31,963 nt of DNA, taken from positions 1 through 31,963 of the forward strand of contig DJYJ01000030.1 of assembly GCA_002450075.1 (NCBI GenBank), written 5' to 3'. The stretch is from Clostridiales bacterium UBA6981. Its GTDB lineage: Bacteria; Bacillota; Clostridia; Oscillospirales; Oscillospiraceae. The notes under the pieces are model-generated. The model did not search any database, had not been told where the DNA came from, and saw only the letters and a program-made list of their open reading frames with translations. Position 1 is the first letter of the stretch; each line of letters opens with the position of its first letter. A program made the position numbers and the translations under genes. Positions 13,897 through 22,372 of the stretch are shown piece by piece.

Positions 13897-14865
13897 ATGA
13901 AAAAAATACTGGTTGCGCTCGCGATCGAGGAAAAGGATAAGGAAGCCGTCCGCCGCTGCGCGGAGGCGTCGGGCGAGGCGTGCGAGATCGTCTTTACCAC
14001 GCCAGCCGAGGCGACGGAGGAGCAGGTGCGCGAGGCGAACTTCATTCTCGGCAACGTTTCGCCGAAGAAGATCGCAGGGTCGGAGAATCTGGATGTGCTG
14101 CAGCTGTTCTCGGCCGGAGCGGATCCCTATATGCCCAAGGGCGTTCTCGCGGCAAAGACCGCGCTGTGCAATGCGACCGGCGCCTACGGCCAGGCCGTGT
14201 CCGAGCATGCCTTTGCCATGACGATGATGCTGATCAAAAAGCTGCATCTCTACCGCAGCTCGCAGCACGCCTGCCGCTGGGAGGATCACGGCATGGTCTC
14301 GTCCCTTGCGGAATCGACCGTGCTGGTCGTGGGGCTGGGCGACATCGGACTGAGCTATGCCCGCCTCGTCAAGGCCATGGGTGCCCGCGTGATCGGCGTC
14401 AAGCGCCGCGGCGGCGTCTGCCCGGAGGGCGTGGACGAGCTGGTGCTGACGGAGGAGATCGACCGCGTGCTGCCGGAGGCGGACGTTGTGTTCTCCATCC
14501 TGCCGAGCACGGCAGAGACGGCCTATTTCTATACGGCCGAGCGCTTTGAACACATGAAGAACAGCGCCGTGTTCATCAATTGCGGGCGCGGCAACGCCGT
14601 CTCGCACGAGGTGCTGCTGCATGCGCTGCAGTCCGGGCAGATCGCGGCCGCGGCCATCGACGTGTGCGAGACCGAGCCGCTTCCCGCCGACAGCCCGCTG
14701 TGGCGGGAGGAGAAGCTCGTTATCACGCCGCACGTGGCCGGCAACTTCCACCACGCGTCGATCTACAAGGGCATTTTGAAGATCGCGCTGAACAACCTGG
14801 AGAGATACCTTGCCGGCCAGACGCCGGAAAACGTCGTCGATCTTTCGACCGGATATAAGAAATAA
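13897..14865 (+). CDS. D-2-hydroxyacid dehydrogenase family protein
   Basis: A 322-residue NAD(P)-dependent oxidoreductase of the D-2-hydroxyacid dehydrogenase/phosphoglycerate dehydrogenase family, interconverting 2-oxoacids and 2-hydroxyacids. The nucleotide-binding domain starts at VLVVGLGDIG (142-151). Active-site residues are present: R231 in NCGRGNAV, E260 in DVCETEPLP and H279 in ITPHVAG. The coenzyme-selecting residues just after the second strand are KRRGG, basic rather than acidic, which hints at NADP(H). The ATG follows AAAGGGGCTGAG. Its neighbours downstream are 2-hydroxyacyl-CoA dehydratase subunits on the other strand, so a link through 2-hydroxyacid metabolism is possible, but the convergent arrangement does not prove it. 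Confidence 0.9.
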   Translation: MKKILVALAIEEKDKEAVRRCAEASGEACEIVFTTPAEATEEQVREANFILGNVSPKKIAGSENLDVLQLFSAGADPYMPKGVLAAKTALCNATGAYGQAVSEHAFAMTMMLIKKLHLYRSSQHACRWEDHGMVSSLAESTVLVVGLGDIGLSYARLVKAMGARVIGVKRRGGVCPEGVDELVLTEEIDRVLPEADVVFSILPSTAETAYFYTAERFEHMKNSAVFINCGRGNAVSHEVLLHALQSGQIAAAAIDVCETEPLPADSPLWREEKLVITPHVAGNFHHASIYKGILKIALNNLERYLAGQTPENVVDLSTGYKK

Positions 14866-14877
14866 AGCTGTGAACGC

Positions 14878-14921
14878 GCAACAAGACCGCCGGGGTCGCT
14901 TGACCCCGGCGGTCTTGTTGC
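14878..14921. terminator. 20-bp perfect bidirectional hairpin
   Basis: The arms 14878-14897 and 14902-14921 are perfectly complementary around GCTT. It separates the dehydrogenase gene from the convergent dehydratase operon. The arm ends AAC/GTT give only short U-tracts. Confidence 0.8.
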
Positions 14922-14958
14922 GGATATCACAGATACTTTTGCGGATATCACAGATACT
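14920..14958. repeat. 21-bp tandem duplication over a stop codon
   Basis: GCGGATATCACAGATACT occurs at 14920-14937 and again at 14941-14958, period 21. The second copy contains the stop codon of the small membrane protein gene. Confidence 0.85.
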
Positions 14959-15139
14959 GGTTATGCTCGAGATGGTCGTACCACTTTTCCAGCCAAGGAG
15001 CGATAACGGACATCAGCTTCATATCCAGGTTGAACATATATACCGTGAAGGTTGCGACGAAGAAGCCCAGAACGACAAGGGCCAGCTTAAGCAGAAGCTT
15101 GCCGAGCGTCTTGACGATCTTGCAGTTGCACTTACCCAT
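14948..15139 (-). CDS. Small single-pass membrane protein in the dehydratase operon
   Basis: A 63-residue protein with a basic Cys-containing start (MGKCNCKIVK), one membrane helix (about residues 15-36, LLLKLALVVLGFFVATFTVYMF) and an extracytoplasmic or cytoplasmic tail rich in Trp, His and acidic residues. The ATG has AGGAGG at ideal spacing, 15 nt after the larger dehydratase subunit, so it is surely translated from the same mRNA. CxC near the N-terminus could bind metal. I do not recognise a family. A role in tethering or serving the dehydratase is only suggested by position. Confidence 0.7.
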   Translation of the reverse strand: MGKCNCKIVKTLGKLLLKLALVVLGFFVATFTVYMFNLDMKLMSVIAPWLEKWYDHLEHNQYL

Positions 15140-15154
15140 TTTCCGATCCTCCTA

Positions 15155-16753
15155 TCAATATGCCTCGTTGTCGGGGATGATCTCCAGCGACGGATCAAGC
15201 GGCTCTTCCCGGAAGACCGTGCGCATGTACTTGTTGACCTGGTCGCGGATGGCCTGACGGGTGAACACGCGCGGGTCGCACAGGTCGTGGCTGACCCACA
15301 TGATGTGGATGCCGCGCTCGCGGCCCTGCTCCTCGAACATGCCGTGCATACCGGTCAGCGCCTTGCAGGACATATGCTCCCACATCATGACCATGTCGGC
15401 GTTCATCTTCTCGCACAGCTCCCACAGCTCGTCGACCAGGACCTGATAGCCGCCGTGCGTGTGGTTGCGCATGATCATCTCCATGTTCAGCATGGCCATG
15501 TCGCGGTAGGCCTGCTCGCGGTTCTCGGGCGTGTCCTCCTCGGCGATCATGTCGGTGTTGATGACGGAGAGCATGTCCGTCAGCGGCATGATGCCCCAGC
15601 ACTGGACCAGCCAGTAGAGCATGTCGATGACATACTGCGGCTGCACGCCCCAGACGATCGCGCGGTGGCGGTACTCCTTGGCGTACATGCGCTTGGCCTT
15701 GTAGCCGCGCTCGGCCAGTTCAAGCAGCTTGCGGTCGATCTTGACGAACTGCGGGTCACGCCCGGAGTTGCCCATGTAGTTCGTGTCGTTGTAAAGGCTG
15801 AACGCAGCGCCGAAGAACTGGGGATAGGGGGTGGAGTTGATCTCCATCTGCGCGATGCGGCACTTCGTGGCATAGTTCACGCGCTTGGCAGCGGCAAAGT
15901 ACATATCCCAGTCCCACTTCTCGCCGGTGTGCTCCTCGACGAAGGCGATGGCCTTTTTGATCTCGCTCGCGGCGTAGTCCATAACGTCCGGCTCCTTGTG
16001 GCGCAGGGGCGTGGCCAGCTGGAAGGTGGGGATGCCGTACTCGCGCTCGAGACGCTTGGCGATGATGCCGTTGCCCATCAGTGAGCCGTCGCAGGTGGTG
16101 TTGTTCTGCACCGCGCAGCAGCCGAGCACGCAGAAATCGTCGTCGATGGAGATGCCGGCCTCGGCCTCGGGCATCGGGCAGACGTCGCCGGAAATGCCGT
16201 ATTCCTGGGCAACGTCGAGATAGTGCATGACGTTGAACTGGTGGAAGATGTTCGAGGCGAACATCGTCGGCACCTCGCGCAGGATCGTGTGGACCTTTTC
16301 CTTGTCAAAGCCCATCATGAAGGTGACCATCGAGTTCTCGTCGGTGATGACGCACTTGTCGGAGTAGGCCTTGTCGTTGCCCACGCGGCGGTCACCGCGG
16401 AAGCAGTTGGCGATGGCCTGGGTCACGTCGGCGATAACGAAGTTGAAGGAGGTGTGCGCGATGCGCAGCGCCTCGTCGCGCAGACCGAGCGTGAACTTGT
16501 CCATGCCGTGGGGGACGAAGAGATAGCTCATCATCCAGCGATAGCGAAGGAAACCCTTGACGTTGCGCGGGACGATGATGAAGCGGCCGAGCACGCTCAT
16601 GAGGTAGAGCCAGCGGGTGTAATCATAGAAGGTGTCTTTCACACCGCGCCACTCGCGGCGCGCGCGGACCTTCAGCTTTTCGTCATAGATCTTGCCGGGA
16701 GACTCCTCGCCGACGCGACGTTTGGGGTTGATGATCGTTTCTACCGTTTTCAT
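15155..16753 (-). CDS. 2-hydroxyacyl-CoA dehydratase family subunit (larger, 532 residues)
   Basis: A member of the HgdB/FldB/BcrC-like family, the oxygen-sensitive iron-sulfur proteins that eliminate water from (R)-2-hydroxyacyl-CoA by a ketyl radical. Cysteines cluster at C192, C208, C212, C213 and C221 (DFCVLGCCAVQNNTTCDGS), with another in SHDLCDPR near the end, fitting [4Fe-4S] ligation. It is longer than usual; the first 110 residues form a basic, aromatic-rich extension before the recognisable core. It overlaps the smaller subunit by 4 nt (ATGA), with GGAGGTGA upstream, so the two are coupled and probably form the heterodimer. The substrate is unknown. Confidence 0.88.
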   Translation of the reverse strand: MKTVETIINPKRRVGEESPGKIYDEKLKVRARREWRGVKDTFYDYTRWLYLMSVLGRFIIVPRNVKGFLRYRWMMSYLFVPHGMDKFTLGLRDEALRIAHTSFNFVIADVTQAIANCFRGDRRVGNDKAYSDKCVITDENSMVTFMMGFDKEKVHTILREVPTMFASNIFHQFNVMHYLDVAQEYGISGDVCPMPEAEAGISIDDDFCVLGCCAVQNNTTCDGSLMGNGIIAKRLEREYGIPTFQLATPLRHKEPDVMDYAASEIKKAIAFVEEHTGEKWDWDMYFAAAKRVNYATKCRIAQMEINSTPYPQFFGAAFSLYNDTNYMGNSGRDPQFVKIDRKLLELAERGYKAKRMYAKEYRHRAIVWGVQPQYVIDMLYWLVQCWGIMPLTDMLSVINTDMIAEEDTPENREQAYRDMAMLNMEMIMRNHTHGGYQVLVDELWELCEKMNADMVMMWEHMSCKALTGMHGMFEEQGRERGIHIMWVSHDLCDPRVFTRQAIRDQVNKYMRTVFREEPLDPSLEIIPDNEAY

Positions 16754-17949
16754 GCCTTGTCACCTCCCTGGATCTTCTTGATCTCGATGCTCTCTACAAA
16801 GGCCTGCACGCGGGTACGCAGCTGGCCGACGGAGGAAGATACGTTATAAGGTCTGTCGATGGACAGGACGGGGAAGCCGTAGTCCTGGTGCAGCATTGAC
16901 GATCCGAGTGTGCGCTCGTATGCCCAGGGGTCGCAGAACTTGACCTGATTGTAGATCACGCCGTCGGCGTGATATTCCTTGGCAAGATCGGCCACATACT
17001 TCTTGCGGCCATAGACCTTGTCCATGCTCATCATGCGCGGGCAGTGGCAGTGCTGGATGTAGTGACGGCAGACCTGACGCAGCGCGTCCTCGTCGTCGCT
17101 CAGCTCGATCGGGACGCGGCCGGGGTAGGAGCCGAAGCAGAAGCGGTCGCAGCAGACGAAGGCGCCCTGCTCCTCGATGAGCTTGATGAAGCCGGAGTCG
17201 TCGGTCTCCGATCCGACGACCAGCACGCGGGCGCGCCAGGGCTTGTCGTCCGGCTCGCGGGTGCGCAGCTCCTCAAGCGTCTCCTCGAGCTTGTCGATGA
17301 TGAGATACTTCGGGCAGACATAGGTCGCAAGGCAGAGCACATGGAACTCATAGCCCGTGATGCGGGGCTTTTCTTCCTTGCGGAATTCGCTGATCGCGCG
17401 GATCACACGGCAGACGCGGTTGTGCTCCTCGACGGCCCTGCGGATCGCGGCGTCGGAGGTGTCGATGCCGTATTTCTCCTTCAGCGGGGTCAGAACGTGG
17501 TTGGTGCACTGCAGCACGGCCAGGTCGACGTCCTCCTCGGTGTTCTTGAAGGCGATCTCCATGTATTCGTGGAAGAAATTGGGGTTGTCCTTGCCCATGG
17601 TCTTGAGCAGCTCCATATTTTCCACACAGCGGTTCATCATCGTGCAGCCGTCGGGCGTGATGACGCAGTCGGCAAAGTTGAAGCCGCCCTCGATCGCGCG
17701 CTCGAGCAGCGCGCGGCTGGGTTCACAAAGGAGGTTGGTCATGTAATAGGTCGCAATATCGATAGAGCCGGTGTTCGGTGCGCTGAGACGGATCGAGACC
17801 GCACGATCCAGATTCAAAAGCGGTTCGGGTACGTTTTCGCAGGTATAGGCAACGCATACCTTGCCGTCTTCCCTGGCCTGGGTGACAAGTGCGTTGTTGG
17901 CCTGCTGCAGCAGATCTTCAAAATACTGCAGGTACTTCAGATCTCTCAC
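16750..17949 (-). CDS. 2-hydroxyacyl-CoA dehydratase family subunit (smaller, 399 residues)
   Basis: The partner subunit, close to the size of HgdB/FldC (about 375-400). The N-terminal part has YTCENVPEPLLNLDRAVSIRL (C37) and CEPSRALLERAIEGGFNFADC (C75, C95), then DGCTMMNRCVE; the C-terminal half has RVLVVGSETDD and the ligand-region QVKFCDPWAYE, where VKFC carries the usual third cluster cysteine. The start is GTG at 17949, with AGAGGG 8-9 nt upstream. It is first in the operon. No activator ATPase (HgdC/FldI type) and no CoA-transferase gene is present nearby, so those must be supplied from elsewhere. Confidence 0.9.
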   Translation of the reverse strand: MRDLKYLQYFEDLLQQANNALVTQAREDGKVCVAYTCENVPEPLLNLDRAVSIRLSAPNTGSIDIATYYMTNLLCEPSRALLERAIEGGFNFADCVITPDGCTMMNRCVENMELLKTMGKDNPNFFHEYMEIAFKNTEEDVDLAVLQCTNHVLTPLKEKYGIDTSDAAIRRAVEEHNRVCRVIRAISEFRKEEKPRITGYEFHVLCLATYVCPKYLIIDKLEETLEELRTREPDDKPWRARVLVVGSETDDSGFIKLIEEQGAFVCCDRFCFGSYPGRVPIELSDDEDALRQVCRHYIQHCHCPRMMSMDKVYGRKKYVADLAKEYHADGVIYNQVKFCDPWAYERTLGSSMLHQDYGFPVLSIDRPYNVSSSVGQLRTRVQAFVESIEIKKIQGGDKA

Positions 17950-17995
17950 TAATCAATCCCTCTTTTCTTCTTGTTGTGCCGGGTTTTCTTTATAT

Positions 17996-18024
17996 ATATT
18001 AACAATGTGCAAAATTACTGTCAA
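17996..18024 (-). promoter_or_regulatory. Sigma-A promoter of the dehydratase operon
   Basis: On the minus strand TTGACA (18019-18024), 17 nt, TAATAT (17996-18001), 46 nt upstream of the GTG start. Confidence 0.82.
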
Positions 18025-18081
18025 CGAGCAGGGACATTTTTGGCATAATTGTATAAGCACGCGCCCTTTTTTTGTACATCA

Positions 18082-18528
18082 TCACAAGGCGGGCAGCGGG
18101 AGCATAAAGCCGTGCACGTCGGCTGTGTGGACGTCGCCGCCGATCACACGTCCGCGATAGAGATAGAGCGTCGCGATCACGCGCCCGTCCCAATCCGGAT
18201 AAGAGACAAGATCATACTGGAAGCACCGGCAGGTTTTCCCCGCCGCCGCGCGCAGATCATAACCGCTCTCCAGCTGCAGCGCATTGTACCGCTCGAGCAC
18301 CGTATCGAAAACAGCCGGCAGCGCGACCTCACGGCTCTGCTCGCTCTCCGGGTCGGGCTGCAGCCCCAGCGAGACCAGATAGGCGCAGCGTTCCCCGGTC
18401 GTGTCAAGGCGCGCAGAGCGTACGTGCGCCTGTAAAAGCAGCAGGGAAGAGAGCAGGAAAACGGCGGCGATCAGCGCCGTTCGCCGTGCAGCGGAGCGGA
18501 AAGGAGAATGTGAACAGATTTCAAACAA
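18082..18528 (-). CDS. DUF4830 domain membrane-anchored protein
   Basis: A 148-residue protein of unknown function with one N-terminal membrane segment (about 18-34, ALIAAVFLLSSLLLLQA) and an outside domain. The domain shows the DUF4830 pattern: RCAYLVSLGLQPDPES, EVALPAVFDTVLERYNALQLESGYDL, GKTCRCFQYDLVSYP and VIGGDVHTADVHGFMLPL. The start is chosen as the TTG at 18526-18528, preceded by GGGAGGTGAGG; an in-frame ATG further upstream has no ribosome site. It is divergent from the pseudouridine synthase gene. The domain is common in clostridia, often near sporulation or cell-surface genes, but no role is established. Confidence 0.75.
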   Translation of the reverse strand: MFEICSHSPFRSAARRTALIAAVFLLSSLLLLQAHVRSARLDTTGERCAYLVSLGLQPDPESEQSREVALPAVFDTVLERYNALQLESGYDLRAAAGKTCRCFQYDLVSYPDWDGRVIATLYLYRGRVIGGDVHTADVHGFMLPLPAL

Positions 18529-18686
18529 TTGCCTCACCTCCCTTCCAAAGTATTCATTTTTGCGCCAAAGTATGCTATGATACACCCAATGGGGCGAAAA
18601 AAGCCGTCTGTTTTGCCGCTTTTTCCACCCAAAAAAGGAGAGCGGGCAAGGGCGGGAAATCGGCGATCCCTTCAGAGGTGAGAGCT

Positions 18687-19400
18687 GTGGAGACCATGAG
18701 ACTGGATAAAGTCCTCTGCGACCTCGGCACGGCGCCGCGCAGCGAGGTCAAAAAGCTGATCCGCGCCGGGCGCGTGTGCGTCGACGGCCGCCCCGTCACG
18801 GCTCCGGAGACGAAGATCGACCCCGCCTCGGCCGCCGTCACGCTCGACGGCGAGGCGCTTGTGTGGAAGAGGTTTCATTATTATATGCTCAACAAGCCCG
18901 CCGGCGTGCTGACCGCGACGGAGGACCGGCGGCAGAAGACCGTGCTCGACCTGCTCACACCCCAGCTGCGGCGCATGGGGCTTTTCCCTGTCGGGAGGCT
19001 CGACCGCGACACGCGCGGCCTGCTGCTGCTCACGGACGACGGCGATTTTGCCCACCGTGTCATTTCGCCCAAATTCGCAGTCGAAAAACGGTATGATGCC
19101 AGCGTCGAAGGCATTCCCGACGAGGCGGATGCCGCCGCCTTCGAGGAGGGGCTCGTGCTCGGCGACGGTACGCAATGCCGCCCGGCCCGCCTTGAGATCA
19201 CCGGAACGGAGCGCTGCCGCGTGATCGTGACGGAGGGAAAGTACCACCAGGTCAAGCGTATGCTTGCCAGCCGCGGCAAGCCGGTAGTTGAGCTCAAACG
19301 CCTTTCGATCGGCGCACTTTCGCTGCCGGACGATCTCGCCGAGGGAGCGTTCCGCGAACTGGACGAAGAGGATTTGTGCAGAGTGTTTATGGTCAGATAG
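18687..19400 (+). CDS. RsuA/RluB-family 16S/23S pseudouridine synthase
   Basis: A 237-residue rRNA pseudouridine synthase. The N-terminal S4 RNA-binding domain covers MRLDKVLCDLGTAPRSEVKKLI to about residue 60; the catalytic domain has YMLNKPAGVLTA, the active-site GRLDRDTRGLLLLTDDG (D106) and EGKYHQVKRMLASRG. The GTG at 18687 has AGAGGTGAG at ideal spacing; the ATG three codons later gives the family's usual MRLDK start and is an alternative. Small-subunit (RsuA) identity is likelier than RluB because the C-terminal tail is short, but the exact uridine cannot be named. Confidence 0.9.
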   Translation: METMRLDKVLCDLGTAPRSEVKKLIRAGRVCVDGRPVTAPETKIDPASAAVTLDGEALVWKRFHYYMLNKPAGVLTATEDRRQKTVLDLLTPQLRRMGLFPVGRLDRDTRGLLLLTDDGDFAHRVISPKFAVEKRYDASVEGIPDEADAAAFEEGLVLGDGTQCRPARLEITGTERCRVIVTEGKYHQVKRMLASRGKPVVELKRLSIGALSLPDDLAEGAFRELDEEDLCRVFMVR

Positions 19401-19486
19401 TCAAAAAATCACAAGTTTTTTCAGCTGTTTTTGAGGGTTTGAACTACAAAGCATAAAAAATTAACAAAAAATCCTGCCGATTTCTA

Positions 19487-19515
19487 TTGAAAATACCATA
19501 AAAATGAGGTATGAT
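19487..19515 (+). promoter_or_regulatory. Sigma-A promoter of the CdaR-like regulator
   Basis: TTGAAA (19487-19492), 17 nt, TATGAT (19510-19515), with an A/T-rich stretch upstream. The spacer and leader contain imperfect ATACC...GGTAT inverted repeats (19494-19513 and about 19526-19543) that could be an operator. Confidence 0.78.
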
Positions 19516-19573
19516 GCCATTCAGATACTATGAGATGGTATGGTGATTTTGCCATAAACATGGAGGAAGAGAT

Positions 19574-20668
19574 ATGTCCAGCAGGATTTTTCAGAATGTC
19601 ATCATTCAGATGAGAGACGCGCTTGACCGGCCTGTCGGCGTGATCGACGACCAGGGCTTTGTCGTGGCGAGCAGCGAGCTTGCGATCATCGGCTCCCGCC
19701 TTGATGATTTTCATCTCTACGAGGCGGAAAACGGAAACCAGCCCTTCGTGACGGCGAACCGGACCTATCTCCCCCTGGCCTCGGCCAGCGGACGGGTCGA
19801 GTTCATCACCTTTACCGAGGGGACGGATCCGACCGCCCGGATGATCTGTACGATGGCCTCCGTCGCCTTCAACGAGGCGAAGAACAATTACGAGGAAAAG
19901 CATAACAAGGCCGCGTTCGTCAAGAACATCATCTCCGACAATATCCTGCCGGGCGATGTTTACGTCCGCGCCAAGGAACTGCATTTCGTCACCGATGAGG
20001 TCCGCAGCGTGATCCTGGTCCGCCAGAGCGACAGTTCGGACGGCGCTGCCGTCGAGGTCGTACAGCGCCTGTTCCCCGACAAGCAGAACGACTTTGTCAT
20101 CAACATCAACGAAACGGACATCGCCGTGATCAAGGCCGTCCCCCACGCGGAGGACAGCGAGGAGGCGCGCAAGGCCGCCAACATGATCGAGAAAGCGCTG
20201 CACGAAGAGCTCGGCGTGCGCTGCGTGATCGGCATCTCCACCAACGCCCACCATCTGCGCGAGCTGGCCGACCGGTATAAAGAGGCCCAGGTCGCCATCG
20301 ACGTCGGCAAGGTCTTTGAAGAGGGCAAGACCGTGATCTGCTATGAGAGTCTCGGCCTCGGCCGCATCATTTACCAGCTGCCGACGACCCTGTGCGAGAT
20401 GTTCCTCAACGAGGTGTTCAAAAAGAACCCGATCGAGACCCTCGACGAGGACACGCTCGAGACGATCAACAAGTTCTTTGAGAACAACCTCAACGTCTCG
20501 GAGACCTCGCGCAAGCTGTACGTCCACCGCAACACGCTCGTCTACCGTCTGGAAAAGATCAAGAAGCTGACGGGCCTTGACTTGAGAGAATTCGACCACG
20601 CGATCGTCTTCAAGGTCGCCATGATGGTCAAAAAATACCTCGATTCGCTGAGCACCAGCAAGTATTGA
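19574..20668 (+). CDS. CdaR/PucR-type transcriptional regulator
   Basis: A 364-residue regulator. The N-terminal part (about 1-125) looks like a small sensor domain (RPVGVIDDQGFVVASS, then a strand-rich region) of the sugar-diacid-recognition type. The middle (about 130-275) has the GGDEF-like fold of this family with VRCVIGISTNAHHLRELADRY. The C-terminal PucR-type HTH is clear: FENNLNVSETSRKLYVHRNT followed by LVYRLEKIKKLTGLDLR. The ATG follows GGAGGAAGAG. It sits directly upstream of ftsEX on the same strand. Known family members activate sugar-diacid or purine catabolism, yet none of those genes is near, so it may respond to another ligand and control the division block. Confidence 0.87.
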   Translation: MSSRIFQNVIIQMRDALDRPVGVIDDQGFVVASSELAIIGSRLDDFHLYEAENGNQPFVTANRTYLPLASASGRVEFITFTEGTDPTARMICTMASVAFNEAKNNYEEKHNKAAFVKNIISDNILPGDVYVRAKELHFVTDEVRSVILVRQSDSSDGAAVEVVQRLFPDKQNDFVININETDIAVIKAVPHAEDSEEARKAANMIEKALHEELGVRCVIGISTNAHHLRELADRYKEAQVAIDVGKVFEEGKTVICYESLGLGRIIYQLPTTLCEMFLNEVFKKNPIETLDEDTLETINKFFENNLNVSETSRKLYVHRNTLVYRLEKIKKLTGLDLREFDHAIVFKVAMMVKKYLDSLSTSKY

Positions 20669-20703
20669 GGATGATTCATACAGATCCCCGGCGGAAGAAA
20701 AAG

Positions 20704-20717
20704 CAATACCCGTATTG
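20704..20717. promoter_or_regulatory. 14-bp palindrome ahead of ftsE
   Basis: CAATAC-CC-GTATTG, perfect, ending on the ftsE ribosome site (GGAGG, 20717-20721). It shares the ATAC/GTAT half-site with the repeats in the regulator's promoter. An operator role is speculative. Confidence 0.35.
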
Positions 20718-20732
20718 GAGGAAAGAAACCTT

Positions 20733-21425
20733 ATGGTTGAGATGAAAAACGTAAGTATGGTCTACGAAAGCAGCGGGACCGAGGCGCTTGACAACGTCAG
20801 CCTGACCATCAACGAGGGCGAGTTCGTCTTCCTCGTCGGCCCGTCCGGCTCCGGCAAGACCACGCTGATGAAGCTCATTACCGGCGAGATCCGCGCCAAG
20901 AGCGGCAAGGTGATCGTCAATGACTTCGACATGCGCAAGATCAAGCGCCGCAAGCTGCCGAAGGTCAGAAGAACGCTCGGCATCGTGTTCCAGGACTACC
21001 GCCTGATCGAAAACATGAACGTCTACGACAACGTGGCCTTCGCCATGCGCGTCGTCGGCGCGAGAAGACGCGAGATCCGCGAGCGCGTGCCCTATGTGCT
21101 GGAGCTGGTCGGGCTCGAGGGGCGCGAAAAGCGCATGCCCAACGAGCTCTCCGGCGGCGAGCAGCAGCGTGTCGCCATCGCCCGCGCGCTGGTCAACAAC
21201 CCGCGCATGATCGTCGCGGACGAGCCCACCGGCAACCTTGACCCGGTGCGAAGCCTCGAACTGATGCTGCTGTTTGAAAAGATCAACGAGATGGGCACCA
21301 CGATCCTCGTGGTCACGCATGAAAAGGAACTGGTCAACGCCCTGTCCAAGCGCGTTATCGCGATCGACAGGGGCCGTGTGATCAGCGACGGAACGGATGG
21401 GTATTTCAGCTATGAGATTGAATAG
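20733..21425 (+). CDS. ftsE: Cell division ATP-binding protein FtsE
   Basis: A 230-residue ABC ATPase that couples ATP hydrolysis to FtsX and to peptidoglycan hydrolase activation at the division site. Walker A is GPSGSGKTT (36-44), the Q loop IVFQDYRL, the signature LSGGEQQR (139-146), Walker B MIVADEPTGNLD with E164, and the H loop VVTHEKE. The short size and VYDNVAFAMRVVG are typical of FtsE. The ATG at 20733 lies 11 nt after GGAGG; an in-frame TTG further up overlaps the ribosome site and is rejected. It overlaps ftsX. Confidence 0.94.
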   Translation: MVEMKNVSMVYESSGTEALDNVSLTINEGEFVFLVGPSGSGKTTLMKLITGEIRAKSGKVIVNDFDMRKIKRRKLPKVRRTLGIVFQDYRLIENMNVYDNVAFAMRVVGARRREIRERVPYVLELVGLEGREKRMPNELSGGEQQRVAIARALVNNPRMIVADEPTGNLDPVRSLELMLLFEKINEMGTTILVVTHEKELVNALSKRVIAIDRGRVISDGTDGYFSYEIE

Positions 21426-22296
21426 AAGCGGTTATTTGATCCGGGAGGGCTTCAGAAGCATTGGCACGCACGGCTTCATGTCCTTCGCAACGGTCACGAT
21501 CATTATGGCGTGCCTGATCATCATGGGCAGCGTTACGCTGCTCAGCCTGAACATCGACCGGCTCATCAAGGGGCTGGAGAACCAGAACGAGGTCGTCGCC
21601 TTTGTCGACGACACCTATTCCGAGGAAGACGCAAGAGCGCTCCAGAGCCAGATCGACGCGATCGACAACATCGGCTCGGCCGCATTCGTCACCCGCGGTG
21701 AGGCCTTTGACAGCTTCATGGAGAATTACAGCACCGATCTCGCCGAGGGTCTCGACGACCAGGTCCTGCGCGACCGCTTCGTCATCCACCTGACGGATAT
21801 CGCCATGATGGAGCAGACCAAGGCCGAGCTCGAGAACATCGAGGGCATCGCCAAGGTCAAGGCGCATCTCGACTATGCCCGCACCTTCGTGACGATCCGC
21901 AACATCGTCAGCGTCGTTTCGCTCGCGCTGATCGCGATGCTGGTCTTCGTCTCGATCTTCATCATGTCCAACACCATCAAGCTCGCCACCTTCGGCCGCC
22001 GTGAGGAGATCGCGATCATGAAGATGGTCGGCGCGTCGAACGGCTTTATCCGTCTGCCCTTCGTGGTCGAGGGTCTCGTCCTCGGCGTCCTGGGCGGCGG
22101 TCTCGGCTTCCTGGCCGAGTGGGGGCTGTACGAGCTGCTGACGAAAAAGCTGGTCGGCTCGGTCGCCGGCAGCATCTTCGCGGTCGTTCCCTTCTCCCAG
22201 ATCGCGCTTCCGATGCTCATCGCGTATCTCGCGATCGGCGTGCTGATCGGCGCCTTCGGCGGCGTGAACGCCATTCGGAACTATCTCGAAGTGTAA
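21412..22296 (+). CDS. ftsX: Cell division permease FtsX
   Basis: A 294-residue membrane protein, partner of FtsE. It has the usual four-helix plan: an N-terminal cytoplasmic start (GYLIREGFRSIGTHGFMSFAT), helix 1 (about 22-45), an extracellular domain of about 115 residues (NEVVAFVDDTYSEEDARALQ... EQTKAELENIEGIAKV), then three helices with FGRREEIAIMKMVGASNGFIRLPF between helices 2 and 3. The ATG at 21412 overlaps the end of ftsE by 14 nt; an ATG 5 codons earlier is possible, but the family begins at MR-x-GY. The extracellular domain is what contacts EnvC/PcsB-like partners, two of which follow directly. Confidence 0.93.
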   Translation: MRLNRSGYLIREGFRSIGTHGFMSFATVTIIMACLIIMGSVTLLSLNIDRLIKGLENQNEVVAFVDDTYSEEDARALQSQIDAIDNIGSAAFVTRGEAFDSFMENYSTDLAEGLDDQVLRDRFVIHLTDIAMMEQTKAELENIEGIAKVKAHLDYARTFVTIRNIVSVVSLALIAMLVFVSIFIMSNTIKLATFGRREEIAIMKMVGASNGFIRLPFVVEGLVLGVLGGGLGFLAEWGLYELLTKKLVGSVAGSIFAVVPFSQIALPMLIAYLAIGVLIGAFGGVNAIRNYLEV

Positions 22297-22372
22297 GCCT
22301 CGGGGCGAAAGAAAGACACGCAACATACGACAGGGTAAGGGAAATCATCTACCAAACCCGGAGGGAAATGCA

